A stretch of 64,000 nucleotides of DNA from Stenopsyche tienmushanensis (GCA_008973525.1 WACJ01000056.1:1116001-1180000); one strand, 5' to 3'; positions 23,783 through 37,646 are shown, numbered from the stretch's first letter. Made by a program: numbers and translations. The notes: a model not told the origin generated them from the sequence alone.

Positions 23783-26700
23783 CCGGATTGAGGTAATTCT
23801 TCAACGCCAAAATCCATGATATATTCAAGATTTAAGCTGGATGTTCATGTTCTCTGAACTCGGGTCCATCGTACAGATCTTTGGAACGCATTTCATTGTC
23901 TCTGATTCGAAGATATTTTATAAAATTGCCAGAAATGAAAAATATAAAATAATGGATTAATACCTAGCATTCCTAATGTGATAATTTGAAGAGTCGAGCT
24001 GCCTCGGTTTTATAATGCATCACATTCTACTGTAGCGGACGTCGAATTTGCCTCGAGAGCCATTAGCAGAAAATACGCTTCCTCCGTTATATAAAATACT
24101 CTCATGTAAATCGTTCATAAAGGACGGAAGCTGTTATGGATTTTCTCAAAAGGGACTATTGTCGTACATCACTCAGATTATTTATCCGAAGGATGAAAGT
24201 TGTACAATACGGCTGCAACGTAAGCAATAAACTAAATACGACACCGATCACGGTCTAGTAAGAGCGGCTTACGCTTATCAGATCTTCGTTCTTCCATTTC
24301 GGCATTTTAGTTCACGTTTTCGTTGTGCGGAAGAAGAATGGCAAACAGATCCGACGAGAGCGAAAGAAAGGACGCCCGCGATGGGCGGGGGTGGATTACA
24401 CCCCGATAGCATCGAGCGATTTACCCCGGGCGATCTATTGTTTCATTAATGCCCACCGTTATAGCAAAATTAAGGCATATTCTCCACGCACAATGGCGGG
24501 GAGGTTCGAAGTCATAAATTGATAAAAAAAAGGGTCGCGAAATACACTTTTTCATTATTAAAAGATAATTGGGGATAAATCTTCGGACGGTTATCGACGA
24601 GTGCTGCCGCGTAGGAGATATTTTTTTTTATTAATTGAGGCAATAAAATGTCACAGGTGGGCCAGGGACCGACCCGAAATTCGACCGTCTTTATGACAGC
24701 ACTGTCGATTTATGCGGCGGTACAAATTGAGGATCTATCGATTCGAAATTAGTGCAAAGACTAGGACAAATTCATAGGAATAACTAAAATAGACATAGTG
24801 CCAGCTCGCTCGACGGCCGACGTCGTCCAGGGCGAGGAAGCGAAACGGCGGTCGGGTTAAATGTGCCGGAAAGGCCGAGATAAAAATTAGGTGGAGAGAC
24901 CGAACCCTCTATTTTAGAGAATAATAATAAAGCAGGGGTTGCCAAATTATCCCGCATTATGCGCGCCTCGAAACGAGCGAACGACGCTTTTATCGGCCAG
25001 CACGGCGGAAGCGGAACTCTCTAGAAAGCCGATTTCGAAAAACTATATGGCGACGTGCGATTCGGTCGAACCGAATCCTATCTGTCTCGTGGCTGACGAG
25101 TAATTGTTTCGGATATTGAGAGCAAAAGGAAAACAATTAAGAGAATATCAATCTTTCGATGAAATCTTGATCTTGAGAAGATAATATGAGCGGGAAGAGA
25201 GCCAAAATCGCATTGTTATACGTCTATTTAATATACGTAAGCGTGTATCGCGATTTATAAGGAAACGAAGAATAGGTTCAATAACAATTAATCTGAATTC
25301 CCTCTGCGTATGCTAAGAAAATGGGTATTTGCTGAGGAACCCAAACGATTATTTTTTCCTCAATATGCATTCGACAAATTTCGAAAATTTCGAAATCGCA
25401 CAAAAAGATGTTTGAAGTGTACATATTTTCAATCTTGTAGCTATTTGTAGTCATTTCTATAATATTTATTTACAGGTCTCATAAATTGTTTTATGCCATT
25501 TTGTTTACTTGCAATATCAAAACAAAATATTTCCATACGATAAACAAAATATCTCCGTACGAACTACACGAAATTCAATAAATACACTAAATATTATGAA
25601 GTGTACTTAAATAACCAATTTTAACCTTATGTAAAGCTTTTGTAGGAATATCAAGATTGAATATATTTATTCCGGTAAATGGAAGTTCGAGCGCACTCGT
25701 ATAATCTTAAACAAATATGCAAAACATAAATTATACGAATAAAGCCTTCCAGATGTGTCATCATCCCCTGACCTAAATGCCAACCCCTGCAGTAATCTGC
25801 ATATAATTCCGAAATATTTAATTTTAACATCGGCTGTTTTTAATATCACGGTAAGCTTATTTGTACTTATGCGTTTATAATAGTTGAGTTTTTTTTTACA
25901 TGAAAACGTGTAAATCATAAGATTTCCATAAATTTATCTCCTTGCCCATTGCGTTTGAAAAAAAAGCAAACCCTATTTCTTATACAAAAATACATCCTCT
26001 TTCTAACACATTTCGGAATTTTCCTTTTCACTATATAAAGGAGAGGTCTCAATGGACACCACATTGCCTATGGCTGAATTTTTAAGGACGTCAAAAAGAT
26101 TGAGAGTACTCACAGGTGGATGAGTTTCATACGAAATAAACGAAGAAGAAATGTTAAGGCGCATTCGCAAATACGTCAAGAACTTCTCGATCTTGAAGCT
26201 TGAAGCCAGGATCATCTTTTGTTGATCATATATGAACATAATTAGAAATGGATTGTACGACAAAATAACATACAATGTAAAAATATATTATCAGGCTAAA
26301 TATATAGAAAGCTATTTTTATCAGCTGAATAAAGACAGGTGAATACAGTTGTCAACAGAATCTTCATTTAAATTACTTAATCTACAAAAAACTTATTTCT
26401 AGCATCGTGAATGATGGGGAAAATAATGATTTGAACAAAAAAAATCCAAATAAATCTACAGATTCTAGAAATATTGGATCAATGTCTATAGTTTAAATTC
26501 TTAGATTTTAAATTTAAAAAATACATGTCTTATGCTTTCTAAAAAACACTTTTTTTCTACTCTAGATTTAAGCTCGTTTAATGCGAACCTGAATTAGCGA
26601 GAGCATATTATAATTCAATCTATGTAACACTTTCTAAATGATAAAAAATATAAATTATCGCGACCGCGCTATCGAGAAGTTTCATTTTAGACATACAAAG

Positions 26701-27544
26701 AAAAGTTATTAACACTTCTATGGCCGGTGGTACATAGGATGCACCATTACGAGTTTGGTCATTGGCGGCCGCATGATGACACTTTTGCATCATGATTGCG
26801 CCGGCCGTTCGTGGCCGATCATGCAGCATATATAAAACTCCTGTTACATAAAAAAATATATAGGAATCCTGAAAACTAAGAGCGCATCAACAGCTCATTT
26901 ACAGCCTGAGATTTTTGCATATGCACCAGTGAAAAGTCGCATAGATGCAATGTTTCCAGAAGATTACCCTAAAGAATATCGCATATGCTATCACAAACGC
27001 TTGAACCGCACAACCTCTGCGCTCCTAATGTGCGCTCAAAGATTATGTTAATTTCAAGTATAATATTATTTCTGACCTCGTTATGCAAATATGCGCTTTC
27101 AGTATTTAATAACAAGGCTTTCAGTTAAAAAAACACTCAACGAAGAAACCTTTGAAGTTTTAATTTGGATCATGATGAAAATGCATATACACGTGGGTGT
27201 AAAAAGAAAACAGATAAATTCATCGGAGAATGGCATGCATTTATAGCAAAATGTATAAAGTGAACGGAACTTCAACGGCAAAAGCCCTCGTCAATGAGGC
27301 AAATGACTCGATAATGCGATTACATCGTTGAAGAACTCTGTTCTTGTTTCATCGGCCCCTTCTAATGTTTGCCATCAAGAAGGTAAATAAAAGGTATTTT
27401 AGCTTTATTGTGCTTTTCACCCCAGATTTTTTCATGCCATTTTTAATATTCTTTGATGCAAGTATATTGTGATAAAGGAAATTCAAATTTAAGCTAATTG
27501 TTCCGATCTCATGATTGCAAAAAAAAATCAAATAAAGACGATTG
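23783..27544. other. Intronic sequence including a CG-rich unique block
   Basis: From about 24240 to 25100 the sequence is CG-rich, single-copy within the window and low in ORFs, as seen in candidate regulatory blocks of insect introns. The rest is AT-rich. TTAACACTTCTATGGCCGG at 26709 resembles a piggyBac-like left end without a partner. Confidence 0.4.
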
Positions 27545-28140
27545 ATGAAAAATATATTTATGGTAAAGTAGTAACAGTCCGCAGATGCCAATATTGGTTC
27601 CAGAAATTTAAATCAGACAATAAAAGGATGGGTGTTATGGAGTAGGATGGGTACAGCACACCTTGATCGATCACAACAAAAACGAGCGACGAAACATATT
27701 CCCTACAAACATACAAACGAAATAGTCCCTTTTTGAATAGCAATAGCAATGAATAATTAATTATGAATTAATTTAACTGGGAGTAACTATAACTGCACAA
27801 GTTTATCGTCGACAATAAGAAATTTTGCAACAAAAATTAAAAGAGAAAGGTCCGTATTTATTCAACAGAAAGAAGACGAAACTGCTTCATGATAATAAGC
27901 GCTTTCATAAAGCAAAATTGACACTGGATAAAATACGGGAATTAAACTGGGAAGTGTAACCGCATCCTTTCAATTTACCAGACCTCGTCCCGAAGGATTT
28001 CCACCTTTTCATGTCCACGGAGCACAGCCAGAGTGAAAAACGATTAAAAAATATACAGCTGACGTGTAAATGCATTCAAAATCGTTTTTTGCTTCCAAGT
28101 CGGAAAGATTTTTACAAAAAAGGGGATTCATGAAATTAAT
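27545..28140 (+). pseudogene. mariner transposase relic (D34D catalytic region visible)
   Basis: At about 27555-27625 the translation TVRRCQYWFQKFKSD matches the helix-turn-helix region of mariner transposases (RRCQ.WF.KFRSG). At 27661-27705 LDRSQQKRAT fits the linker. From about 27830 the catalytic core reads LKEKGPYLFNRKKTKLLHDN, then FHKAKLTLDKIRELNWEV, then PHPFNLPDLVPKDFHLF. The HDN aspartate and the KDF aspartate are 34 residues apart, as in mariner D34D enzymes, if the in-frame TAA after EV is counted as one residue. KDFYKKGIHE near 28110 fits the tail. The first catalytic aspartate block and much of the middle are deleted. Terminal repeats were not identified. Confidence 0.8.
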
Positions 28141-31073
28141 AAAGTTGAACTTTATTTTTTATTAAAAAAAATACAAGCATAAATAAAAGAAAGCCCTGAA
28201 TATGGGACAATCTTAAGGTGCCATTTCGAATGAATACGGAAGATGTGATAAAACTTCCCAATTTAATTACCGGCTGTTCTTACCGTACGACATGAATTAA
28301 GATGATGAAATTCGACTCTCTTTCTTTTGATCAAACTTGGGACATTTTTCTATACGTTTCTGGATGGAACCTTTCTAATTGATTACAATTCACATCTGCA
28401 ATGATCGCTTTCGATTGCCAATAGTAATTTAAAGTTTATTGATTTCTTGCACATCTCCTCAAGCAAACATAAGAACCTTTTCCAGGATTAAACCAGGTTT
28501 ATGAGATTAGCATGAGTGTATACCTTCAAGACAATTACGTTTAAAATTATCATAAATTATCCATTTTAGGTATCTAATGACAATCTTATAAAATGCACAA
28601 AACACCTTAATATTTATTTTTCCTGATACTTTTAAAAGCACCTTTAATACTTCTGGATGATAACTTTGCTGCGTAGAGATTATTGATAATTTCGAATGTT
28701 TTCCGTAGTAATAAAACAAGATTTAATTCTGCCTCATTTTCACGCCTTATCGAGTTGTCTTGACAACTTCATGGAGATTGCTTCAGTCCCATCTTCTACG
28801 ATGAAAGGGCGAACACAATAATTAATAAGCTGCGAGGCATAATACGCGTTATGCGATGATAGACGATCGTTCAGATAAAATCCTGAGCGTTAAAAATGTT
28901 TTTCCCGGAACTATTACAGGGTGCGGTGGTGTCGTTCATAGAAAAGAAGGTCGAGAAATTTCATCACCAGATCGAAGCTCTCTAACAAGGGCCCACACCT
29001 AGCGCTAATGATACGATTTGACGTCACAAAAAGTAGACAGCGTAGCAGTCCAAAATAGACCAAAAAATAATATCATAAAAAAATGACTTGGTAAAATATT
29101 CCACGAACAATTATATCAATGAGCGATTTAACTTTATTATTAACGAATAGACATTATATATTTATTAGGTTATCATAAGATCCATTAGACGGCGGGCACT
29201 CGATGCACACCCTTATTTCGGATGAGTTCCAAAGAGGGGGGCAACTTTTCGACATGAGAAATAAACAAGCGCCCAACCCCTCGAACGAAACAAGGAGCGC
29301 TCTCTCGTAATCTCGCTAGATGAAAAAATGCCACATTTTAAATGTCGGGCCATAAATCAATTTAGCGAGACTCAAAAATATGAAAAATCGTTCATAGAGG
29401 ATTTCTTATAAGACATGTTCGGCAATTTCATAGCTCAACATGACTACATGTTACATCGGCTGCCGCCATAATTCACATTTTCAATCCGATATTTATGCCA
29501 TCAACATTTCCATGCCAACATTCGCGAGAAAAACATGCCACATTTTAGACAGTCGCGCCCAAGAAAATTCGCATTTCGGAATGGGAAAAAAAGACACACC
29601 ACGAACGTAAATTCATTGAGAAAATATCGCGGGGCTTGACCTACATCTCTATGGACTCGAATCATGTTTTTCGTACGCAATCGTTAGCAAAAATTATACG
29701 CAAGCGTCGAGGAGAACGCGGGACCAAATTTTAGCATCACTCCGGTTATTTCGCACGTACGGATAAGGAAAACGGGTCAAATAAAATATTCTAGGGCTCT
29801 CTGTGAAGATGCAATTGGAAAGTTTTATAACTTATCCAACTTTTGCGAATAGAAAAGTTTCCACATGTTACTTCCAGCGCTGGGATTTAAGTATTTTATT
29901 ATATACATACATATATATTTGTACCAAAAGGGGAAAAAATTACATTACAATCGGTATTAGCTTATCATATTTCATATTTGTATTAACTTTTACATGTCAA
30001 ACTTTGTATATTTTTGCTTACTAGTAGTATATTTAATATATTGTATATTGCTCAATAGATTTTCTAACTATTCACCATCAATCAATTATACGCGTTTCGA
30101 GCCATCAAGATCATGCTCATTCATCAAAGATTCAGATTAGTAACGAATTTTCACCGAGCTGTTAACTCCAGATCATCTCGTTTCATCTAATTTCATCAAT
30201 GTACATACTCTTATTTATGACTATAACCATTGCCTTGAACACATCTTTAAAAAAAATGATCAGTTTAATTAAGTTAAGATCGAAGATGAATCCTTCGAAC
30301 CGTCATTATTTATTGCAAAAAATTTGCGATTTCGAACCGGTTATGAAGAAAATGATTAGAATGAAGGAAAACAGCAGCGAAAATAAGGATCAATAAATCT
30401 TCAATTTAAACAAAAACAATATTATGTTGAATATACTTATTTTACTTTATACTTATTTTGAATAAATATTAATATAACAAACTTGTGAATCTTTTTTACG
30501 CAGATTTGTCGGAACAAATCTTCAATTTAATATGAAATCAAAGACTTTATTTACGCGTTTATATCTATCTTATATTTTTGTATGAATCGGTTTCTATTTA
30601 CGCGGATTTTAAGGCATTAGATCGAATATAAATCTCATGCGAATAATGTCAATCTGGACAAGAATTGAAATAGAGAGCAGACGTCTATTCGTCATCTAAA
30701 ATAAAACTTTTGCAATTAACATTGCTTACTTAATTAATTAATTTTCTTGAGTTGACAAAAGTTTATGCAAAACTATTAATATTAATGTCTATAGGGGGAT
30801 AAAAATCGCCATAACTATCCACTCGTATAGTTGATCGTTAATTATAGCAATTTATTCACGCAAAACATTTTGCAATCAAAATAAAGTTATCATACCAAAT
30901 ATTATACAAATGTATATAATCTGGATTAGACCATTTACAACTACTCTGTTGATTATATTGGCATTATACAACATCTTCGTTATAAACAACTTGCCCTGTA
31001 ATTAAAAAAAATCGTGAGAATATTATAATACCGTAGAAGGGAACCTCTTAAGCTCATAGGCAAAGTAAATTGT
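28141..31073. other. AT-rich intronic sequence, nothing recognised
   Basis: ORFs up to 73 codons only. The first 100 bases may still belong to the mariner relic, but no terminal repeat was found. Confidence 0.45.
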
Positions 31074-31077
31074 ATAG

Positions 31078-31423
31078 TGTTACATAGGAGCGGGGCAGAG
31101 TCTCCGGGCGGGTCCCCACTCCCACGCGCTCGTCGGGATGGCCGCGCTAACGCACGGGTCCGTTCTTCTTTCGGATCATGTGTAGCCGGACGGTTGGACG
31201 GGCGTCGGGCAAAAAGACTCTCTTCTCTATGGACCTTTTTATTCAGCGCGAGAGTGAGAAATTTGGCTACGTGAAGTACGTCCTCCCGCAACCAAGGCCA
31301 ACCGTCGACTCTTTTCGACTCCTGCCTAAAGAGAGATGGAAGATGTCGTTGTTAATCTGACTAATTAAATCTGCTCAGATTAACTGCTCTATTGCATGGG
31401 GATGTTAAATTGCCCACGCTACA
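31078..31423 (-). mobile_element. Solo LTR of an LTR retrotransposon
   Basis: It starts TGTTAC and ends GCTACA, so it has TG...CA ends and imperfect short inverted termini. It is flanked on both sides by ATAG (31074-31077 and 31424-31427), a 4-bp target duplication as made by many insect Gypsy elements. The sequence becomes strongly GC-rich almost exactly at the left boundary, against AT-rich neighbours. Read on the minus strand it has an AATAAA polyadenylation signal (plus 31238-31243), which suggests that orientation. No internal retrotransposon sequence flanks it, so it is a solo LTR from recombination. The overlapping 65- and 103-codon ORFs are by-products of composition. Confidence 0.65.
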
Positions 31424-31559
31424 ATAGATTCCTTTTTTTTCATTTGTTAACGTTTTTTATTTTTGACTCAATATTTAATTTCTAAAGTGCTTGTGATGGC
31501 ATTTTTCTCAACGACTTATTTGCTTTCTTCTATTCTTTAAAGGCTCGCACTTTGTTTGT

Positions 31560-31772
31560 ACTTGTCTTTTGGTCCATTTCACTTTTCGCACGATAGAAAC
31601 TTTTAGCTAAATGATTAATCTGTGTTTGTGTAATATATAATAAAATAGGCAAGCGTCTGCTGGTTGCTTTATACTACGTATAGAGACGATTCTTCCTATC
31701 TTTCTTTCCCATTATCGCTTGGAATTTCACTTTTCATTACGTTCAAGCCAATTTACCCAAACGCGCCTATAG
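31560..31772 (-). repeat. Modular repeat family, module B, reversed
   Basis: The reverse complement of this segment reads TTGGCTTGAACGTAATGAAA, AAGCAACCAGCAGACGCTTG and CCTATTTTATTATATATTAC, in the order of module B at 7564-7822. It lies about 130 bp right of the solo LTR. Confidence 0.6.
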
Positions 31773-34700
31773 AAAATTCCTCTTGTATATCTTCGATTTA
31801 TCGCAACAAAGTTTGAAATTATTGAAAAAAATTTTTCGTTATTTAACTGTAGAACAAATCTGATACAATTAGTATTACATAAGGCCGAAAAAAACGTTAA
31901 AAACATCTGTAATCATCGTAGAAGAATGCATTTACTAAAAAAAAGCAAATATTTTTCATGAAACCTGATAAATGGAATTTCAGACAAAGAGGAAAATCGG
32001 CGAGTATTTACGTTTCGATCGAAATATATGCGTCTATGCCAGCTGGCATTAATATTTATCGTGTCACATTGTGAAAAAACGAGCACACACATTAATCATC
32101 GAAAAAATGAACGGCGATACGATCGCCGAAGTTGGCGATCGTCGATTGGCTCTCGCGAAACGACAGAGTCGGGGATAATTCGCGAGCCAGCATTTAATGC
32201 GTTGCGGAAGCGCCCGAACAATGAAGAAGAAGGATGATATGAAGTAGACGGAACAAACGGAGATAATGGTGCTTGTTTTATGGTTGTTAGTGTCACTCAA
32301 ACCCGAAAACACACAGCTAACGGGGGGAGCCGAGAGTGGAACCGGTCTTTAGCCTGGGACTAGGAGAGTACAAACAGCCAGTCATTAATGTGCAGAGCTG
32401 AACTGCTGGATGTACTCGGAAGATTAAAAAAAGCTGCTCAAGACGGGATTTGCGTAATTAATTATGGGAGAGTTAATGAGAAGCGCGAAAGTTTGCAAAG
32501 CGCGCAAACTTTCAGGACTGTTTGGATATGGCCGGCGCCAGCTTTTTTGTAGTCTAGGCCGATATGCGTTAATAGCCACATTTCTTTTATTTTTTTCTTT
32601 AATACAATTGCTATTTTGATGCGTAGCGATATGGTTGCGTATGCGTTCAAAATAAAATCGTTAAGTCACAATCGTGCAATTCGAATTGTGGAGGACTTCA
32701 CTGAACCGCGCTCGCATTGTTAGTCTAATCTTCCGGGTGCTTTCGAACTCAGGTTCTTATCTAAGTGACGATAACGACTTGCAGATTTAAACTTTCGCCT
32801 TTATCATCTTTCAGCGATGCAGCTCAATCGAGAAGAACGTGTTATCGACATATTTACCGAAGAAATATATAGCTTTCAACAACTTTTTGTGAATTTAACA
32901 ACATTTTTATTAGCAATATTTTCGCGTTATTCAACAAGCTCGATCGCTTTATGAACAGTATGGCTGATTTATGCAAATATAAATAAGGAAGGACTTGCGA
33001 ATTTCTAACATAAATAGTTCATGTAAACTTTGTTTCGGATAATGAAGGAGTTAGTATGTTTCCGACGGCGGAGGAATTTGCATATCCGAGGAGCATCTTT
33101 CGCAGTCTGCCGGCACGTCCTCCTCGGCGGGTTAATCTCTTTTTTAAGTTGTACACCGATAAAAATAAAAGGTTGTTATTCTCTCGCCTCGTAAACGCTG
33201 GGCTCGACTCGTGTTTGCCTTCAGAATTTAGGACATCCCCGACAGCTTGATAATTTCGTCCTTCGCAGCGATCAAAATTCAGACGTTTCGCAGTAATAAC
33301 GCGTCACAATTGCAACGGCGGAAAATTGATTTTCGCCGCACAATACGTCGGCCGTTGGGGAGAGCGGGTGGTCTTTTAAAATAAGATGGGTCGTAAATAT
33401 AAAACAAAAAGTCATTAGTTTTTCTTCCTTAATAGAGCCTTTGTTTCGTCGCCTTTTCTTTCGTCCTCGTTCGGCGAAACGATAGCGACCGCAAACAAAG
33501 AAGAACAAGAAAAGGTTCCCCGAAGGGGTGATTTCATCAAAGGGGAAAATTAAAACTGACAAGTGTGAATGATGCTCGACCGAAATGATAATAACATTTT
33601 CCAATGTTTTCGAGAAGAAATCTCAATTAAGCGAGCCAAAATGAAGACAAAAATATGATTTCAATTCAATTCGCCGTTCAAGAATGCACTAAAGACGATT
33701 TTAATTACAATCCATACGACAGACTAAAAACATTCGAGGACGTCTGAAACGGAAAGCTCCTGGATTACTGGAACAGCACACAACCGATATTGAAACAGCA
33801 CACGACACTCTGCAACGGGAGAGCAAAAATATAGCAAGGAGTAAACTACGTCTTACGGATATGGCATACAATTTTTGCTATTTATTTTCTTGAATGTGAA
33901 TTTTGTTCTCCGGGGAACTTTTAAGCAGAAACGTTAATCTCTTCTGACTTATCGTCCGGTGTTTCGGACTTTGTCAACATAAATCTTTTTAAATTGCGCA
34001 TCGCCAGGAATCTGTTGCAGTTTGTAGGGAGAGCATTTTCGAAACTTGAACACTTATTCTTGGAATTATTCAAATTTTCAAGGAATTAATTTCCTAAGCT
34101 TCACTCTGAAAAAGCTCGCAGAAACATATTCAAATATACATATTTCCAACATTGAGCAAACTTCAATATTAACACAGCGCCTGAAAGACAGCCTTTGTGT
34201 CATGAATATATATTCTGAACTTAGCATAAAAAATACAATGCATTGTCACCAAATATAGTGAAATAAAAATTGCGTCAATGGTCAACAATGCGTTAATAAC
34301 AATGAAATATTTTTATTAAAACGTTGTTTATTTTCTTCTAAAAAACAAAAAATTGCCTCGACCAGAGTAAAGATCCACTCAGTAAATAATAAAAAGAAGC
34401 ATTAATCAAGAAAATCGTCCAGTTACGACCAATAAAATCTTATTTTAATGCCGCGATGAAAATTTAGTAGGGTGGAGAACTTTTTTTTTTTAAATCTCAA
34501 TAAAAATAACAAGTAGCAGCAGCGAACCCTTACTCATAATAGACGGCTACATAATACGAGTCTGGGTTACTTAGCCGAGTTTTAATTGCGGCAGTCGGTT
34601 CTATTTCAGATATTTCAATAGCTATTTACGTCCAGATATGGTAAAGACAAAGAATTCAGAGTCTAGACTAGAAAAGCTGAAAATTATGCATTTCCAACGA

Positions 34701-36480
34701 TCCAAGGCAGTTCCGGATGCTGAAAAGTGGCTGACGTTCTTTCCTTCGAACGTTTTTTCTTTGAATTATTTTCTGGAAGACAATCGTTCATTTTATAACA
34801 AAGATCAAATCCAAATGTATTCACTCCCGAGATGATAATAGTCGACCGATGAAAATAAATATTGTGGAAAAACGAATCGCTCAAATAAAGTGCCCCGCTG
34901 TCTTTTATTATGGTCGTAATTAATTTACTATAGTCGTAACCGAAATCCACTTTAATACGCATGAATCTATTTGAATAAAGTCAATAGTTGCAAGACATTC
35001 TTTCAGTCTTCACGTTTATCTTATTTAATTGATGAAACATAATTATAATTTGAAAATCCATGTCTCTTTTAACTCTTTATGGACCGTCCAATACAGATGC
35101 TGTTTTTATGAAAATTTTAACCGAAGTCCGTATGTAATTTTATACGTATTTATTATATCTAGGATAATTATTAGTTTGTATTTTTGCCGTTGAAAATAAT
35201 ACGCTGAGGAGCGCTGCACGCCATATGTGCGTGCATACTCATCAAAGGGATAAATTATACAATACGTGTCTCCATGTAAAATTATTATAATATTAACGAA
35301 TACTATAGAGTACGCTTTGAATCTGAAGTATTTGTATTGTTTTATTGTACAATTCTAAGATCTTCAGAATATATATATAAGAACTCCCGGTTGCGAGCAC
35401 TGCTCTATTTCTTTTACATTTCACGTACATGCATAGAAAGCGCAAAAAAAGCCGCAACTGATTAAGGAAAACGTTTTTCAGGGACTAGAGTATAAACCCG
35501 AGGATTTCGATTTACTTCCCGTGTCAAGGTGGAATTGGCAGCGGCGCGTCTCGAACGAACCCTTCTTTAAATGCGGATAAATAAAAAGACGGGAGGATTT
35601 CTCACAATTTGCCGGGACAATGACAAGTTGAGCATTAAAAATACACGCCGACGTACGGGCGAAAGTCCACTTGTGTTCGGCGATCTCACTCGAGGGTCGG
35701 GCAAAAGAAAACAGGAAAAGGGAAAATTCGGCAAAGGCACGCACATCAGAACGACACGTATGCGTTCGATGATAAAATGTTGATTACATCTATATTTTTA
35801 GACGAGCCTCGGTGACGTTTGTGTAATGCGTGTAAAGGGGTTCAGGGATTAAATTTAGCACAATAACATTACACGATTCTTTGCCGGCTCATTGCGAGAC
35901 GGGCCCTAAACCCTCGAAAGGATGTGAGATTATGCGCTGTCATCGTCGTCATTATCACATCAACCCAACTGCGGATCATCACACTCGGATGATAAGAAAA
36001 ATCCTCAACAACGGTAATAATGTATAACATTTTGCTACGCAAAACGTATACAACATGAGCCCCGTACTTTTTTGAATAAGCAAGCACATATATTTCAAAT
36101 TTGTATGAATTAATTCATTTCCAGCAAAGCAAAAATGCGCAAATTTTAAATGTGAAATTAACTATAGACGCCAATTTATATTTTAAAAAAAGCAAATTAA
36201 CGCACAGATATGCAGTCTTATTTCTAATATGAATGTTTCCTTTAATAAAATACTATATTTGTTTTGTGTATTTAATATTTCCTTTGTCGATAATCCAAAA
36301 TATCCTCCCAATATAACATACTTAATACATAAGGACAATAATTAAGTAGATCAACAAAGCTCGTAGGGAAGGTGGGCCGCCAACATTAGGAGATTTTTGA
36401 AAGAAGAAGATAAACAATATATATAGATTTGTGAGCTAAAAACAAGAATCAACAATGAAAGATTCCCGAAATGTCCACAA
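31773..36480. other. Intronic sequence, mixed composition, nothing recognised
   Basis: CG-richer unique stretches (32000-32350, 33050-33600, 35500-35780) alternate with AT-rich DNA. The many ORFs of 60-110 codons overlap on opposite strands and have no domains. The weak MITE candidate at 35066-35255 is listed separately. Confidence 0.45.
35066..35255. mobile_element. Candidate short piggyBac-type MITE
   Basis: It starts TTAACTCTTTATGGACC and ends near CATCAAAGGGATAA, where the second TTAA would have mutated to ATAA. The right part holds an imperfect palindrome around GCACGCCATATGTGCGTGC, similar in placement to the subterminal repeats of the element at 53137. The ends match only over about seven bases. 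Confidence 0.25.
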
Positions 36481-36792
36481 ATGATGAGCAAATTTATTAA
36501 TCCTAAAGAAACACCTAAAACTATTACAAATGAAATAGTTAACGTAATGAATGAACTAAACTTGGACATTAACAACGAAGATTACCTCTGTTAAATGAAT
36601 ACTCAATTGAACAACAAGAGTTAAATGAAACACACAATGAAAGTGAGGAAGATGAAATGAATAAAATCGTCAATACGTTGACAATCAAAAATATAAATAA
36701 AATTTTCATGTATCTTCACAAATATGCTCGGAAGAATATGATCGCAATGGAGACTTTATACATCAAGTACGTACTCATTTATTATTATTGAT
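36481..36792 (+). pseudogene. pogo/Tigger-like transposase C-terminal relic
   Basis: The first frame reads TPKTITNEIVNVMNELNLDI and then NNED. After a one-base shift it continues LPLLNEYSIEQQELNETHNE, then SEEDEMNKI, and a helix-rich end. This resembles the tail of pogo/Tigger/jerky transposases (iv.l...L..di.e.D...LL..h...L...EL.el...EEE...). The similarity is to pattern rather than to a strong motif, and no DDE core or CENP-B domain is present nearby. Confidence 0.45.
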
Positions 36793-37504
36793 GAATTAAT
36801 GTTTTTAAATACATTTTCAGGAACCAACTATGTGCGAAAGTCGAAGGCCACCTGTAAGAAAACCCGCAAGTCCATAAAACAAGAAATACTTGCATTTAAT
36901 GACCGATGGTACAGCGTATGTACCGATCGTGCATCGTATTTATTTCACAATTATGTACAAAGGTTTTTCATTCATTCTTGAAAACACCCCGAATGAGGTT
37001 CTCAACTTGTATAGTGTTATGATAATTAAATACACCAAAGCCTTAATTCATATGTGAAATTTAATCACAGTCTAGAGTAGAGCAGCAGAGTAAAACATAA
37101 AATAAATTTAATAACGAAGTAAACCAGGAAACATTTTGCGTATATGAATCAAAGCCGAGTCCATCTCGTTAATAAAATCCGGATTTTCAACTTCAATTGA
37201 ACTGTACAGGTTACGTATAAAACACACATAACATTTTGCGGTCCGGTAAATTTAAGACGAAACGCGAAGATTTCGCAAAACTGCATAGAATATATTTGTC
37301 TGTTGTAGAGATTTAATGTTTCCTAAAGCAATTAACGTATTTAAATGCGACTTTGAGGGACATCTTCAAAGTGATTCTCAGCATATTTCTAGATGTGGCG
37401 TCAGAAAATCTCAATCTGGCATCCAGGGGACATTAAAATTATGCAATCCAAATAATCAACCTAAAAATATTTTTAAACAAATCCCGGACTATTAAAACAT
37501 ACAT
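36793..37504. other. AT-rich intronic sequence, nothing recognised
   Basis: It may include further degraded sequence of the Tigger relic at its left edge, but no motif is visible. Confidence 0.4.
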
Positions 37505-37620
37505 AAAGTGCGACTGGCGACCATATTTTTAAAAACATATATTCGCCAAGAAAAACCATGTCAAAACTATTGGCAAAGGTCCTATAAAATTGCTAAAAGC
37601 CACCTCAGTAGTAATCATCG
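37505..37620 (+). repeat. Modular repeat family, module A
   Basis: It contains GCGACTGGCGACCATATTTT, AAAACATATATTCGCCA and TTGCTAAAAGCCACCTCA, paralleling 59205-59300 almost exactly. The 5' head seen at 59150-59200 is absent. The 17-bp inverted repeat at 37647 follows within 30 bp. Confidence 0.6.
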
Positions 37621-37646
37621 ATTATTAGAGCGCCATCGTATAGGCA

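Noticed and set aside
26709..27060. piggyBac-type element starting TTAACACTTCTATGGCC
   Set aside because: No right end with matching terminus and TTAA could be found.
31077..31360. Arginine-rich ORFs on both strands
   Set aside because: They fall inside the GC-rich solo LTR and reflect its composition.
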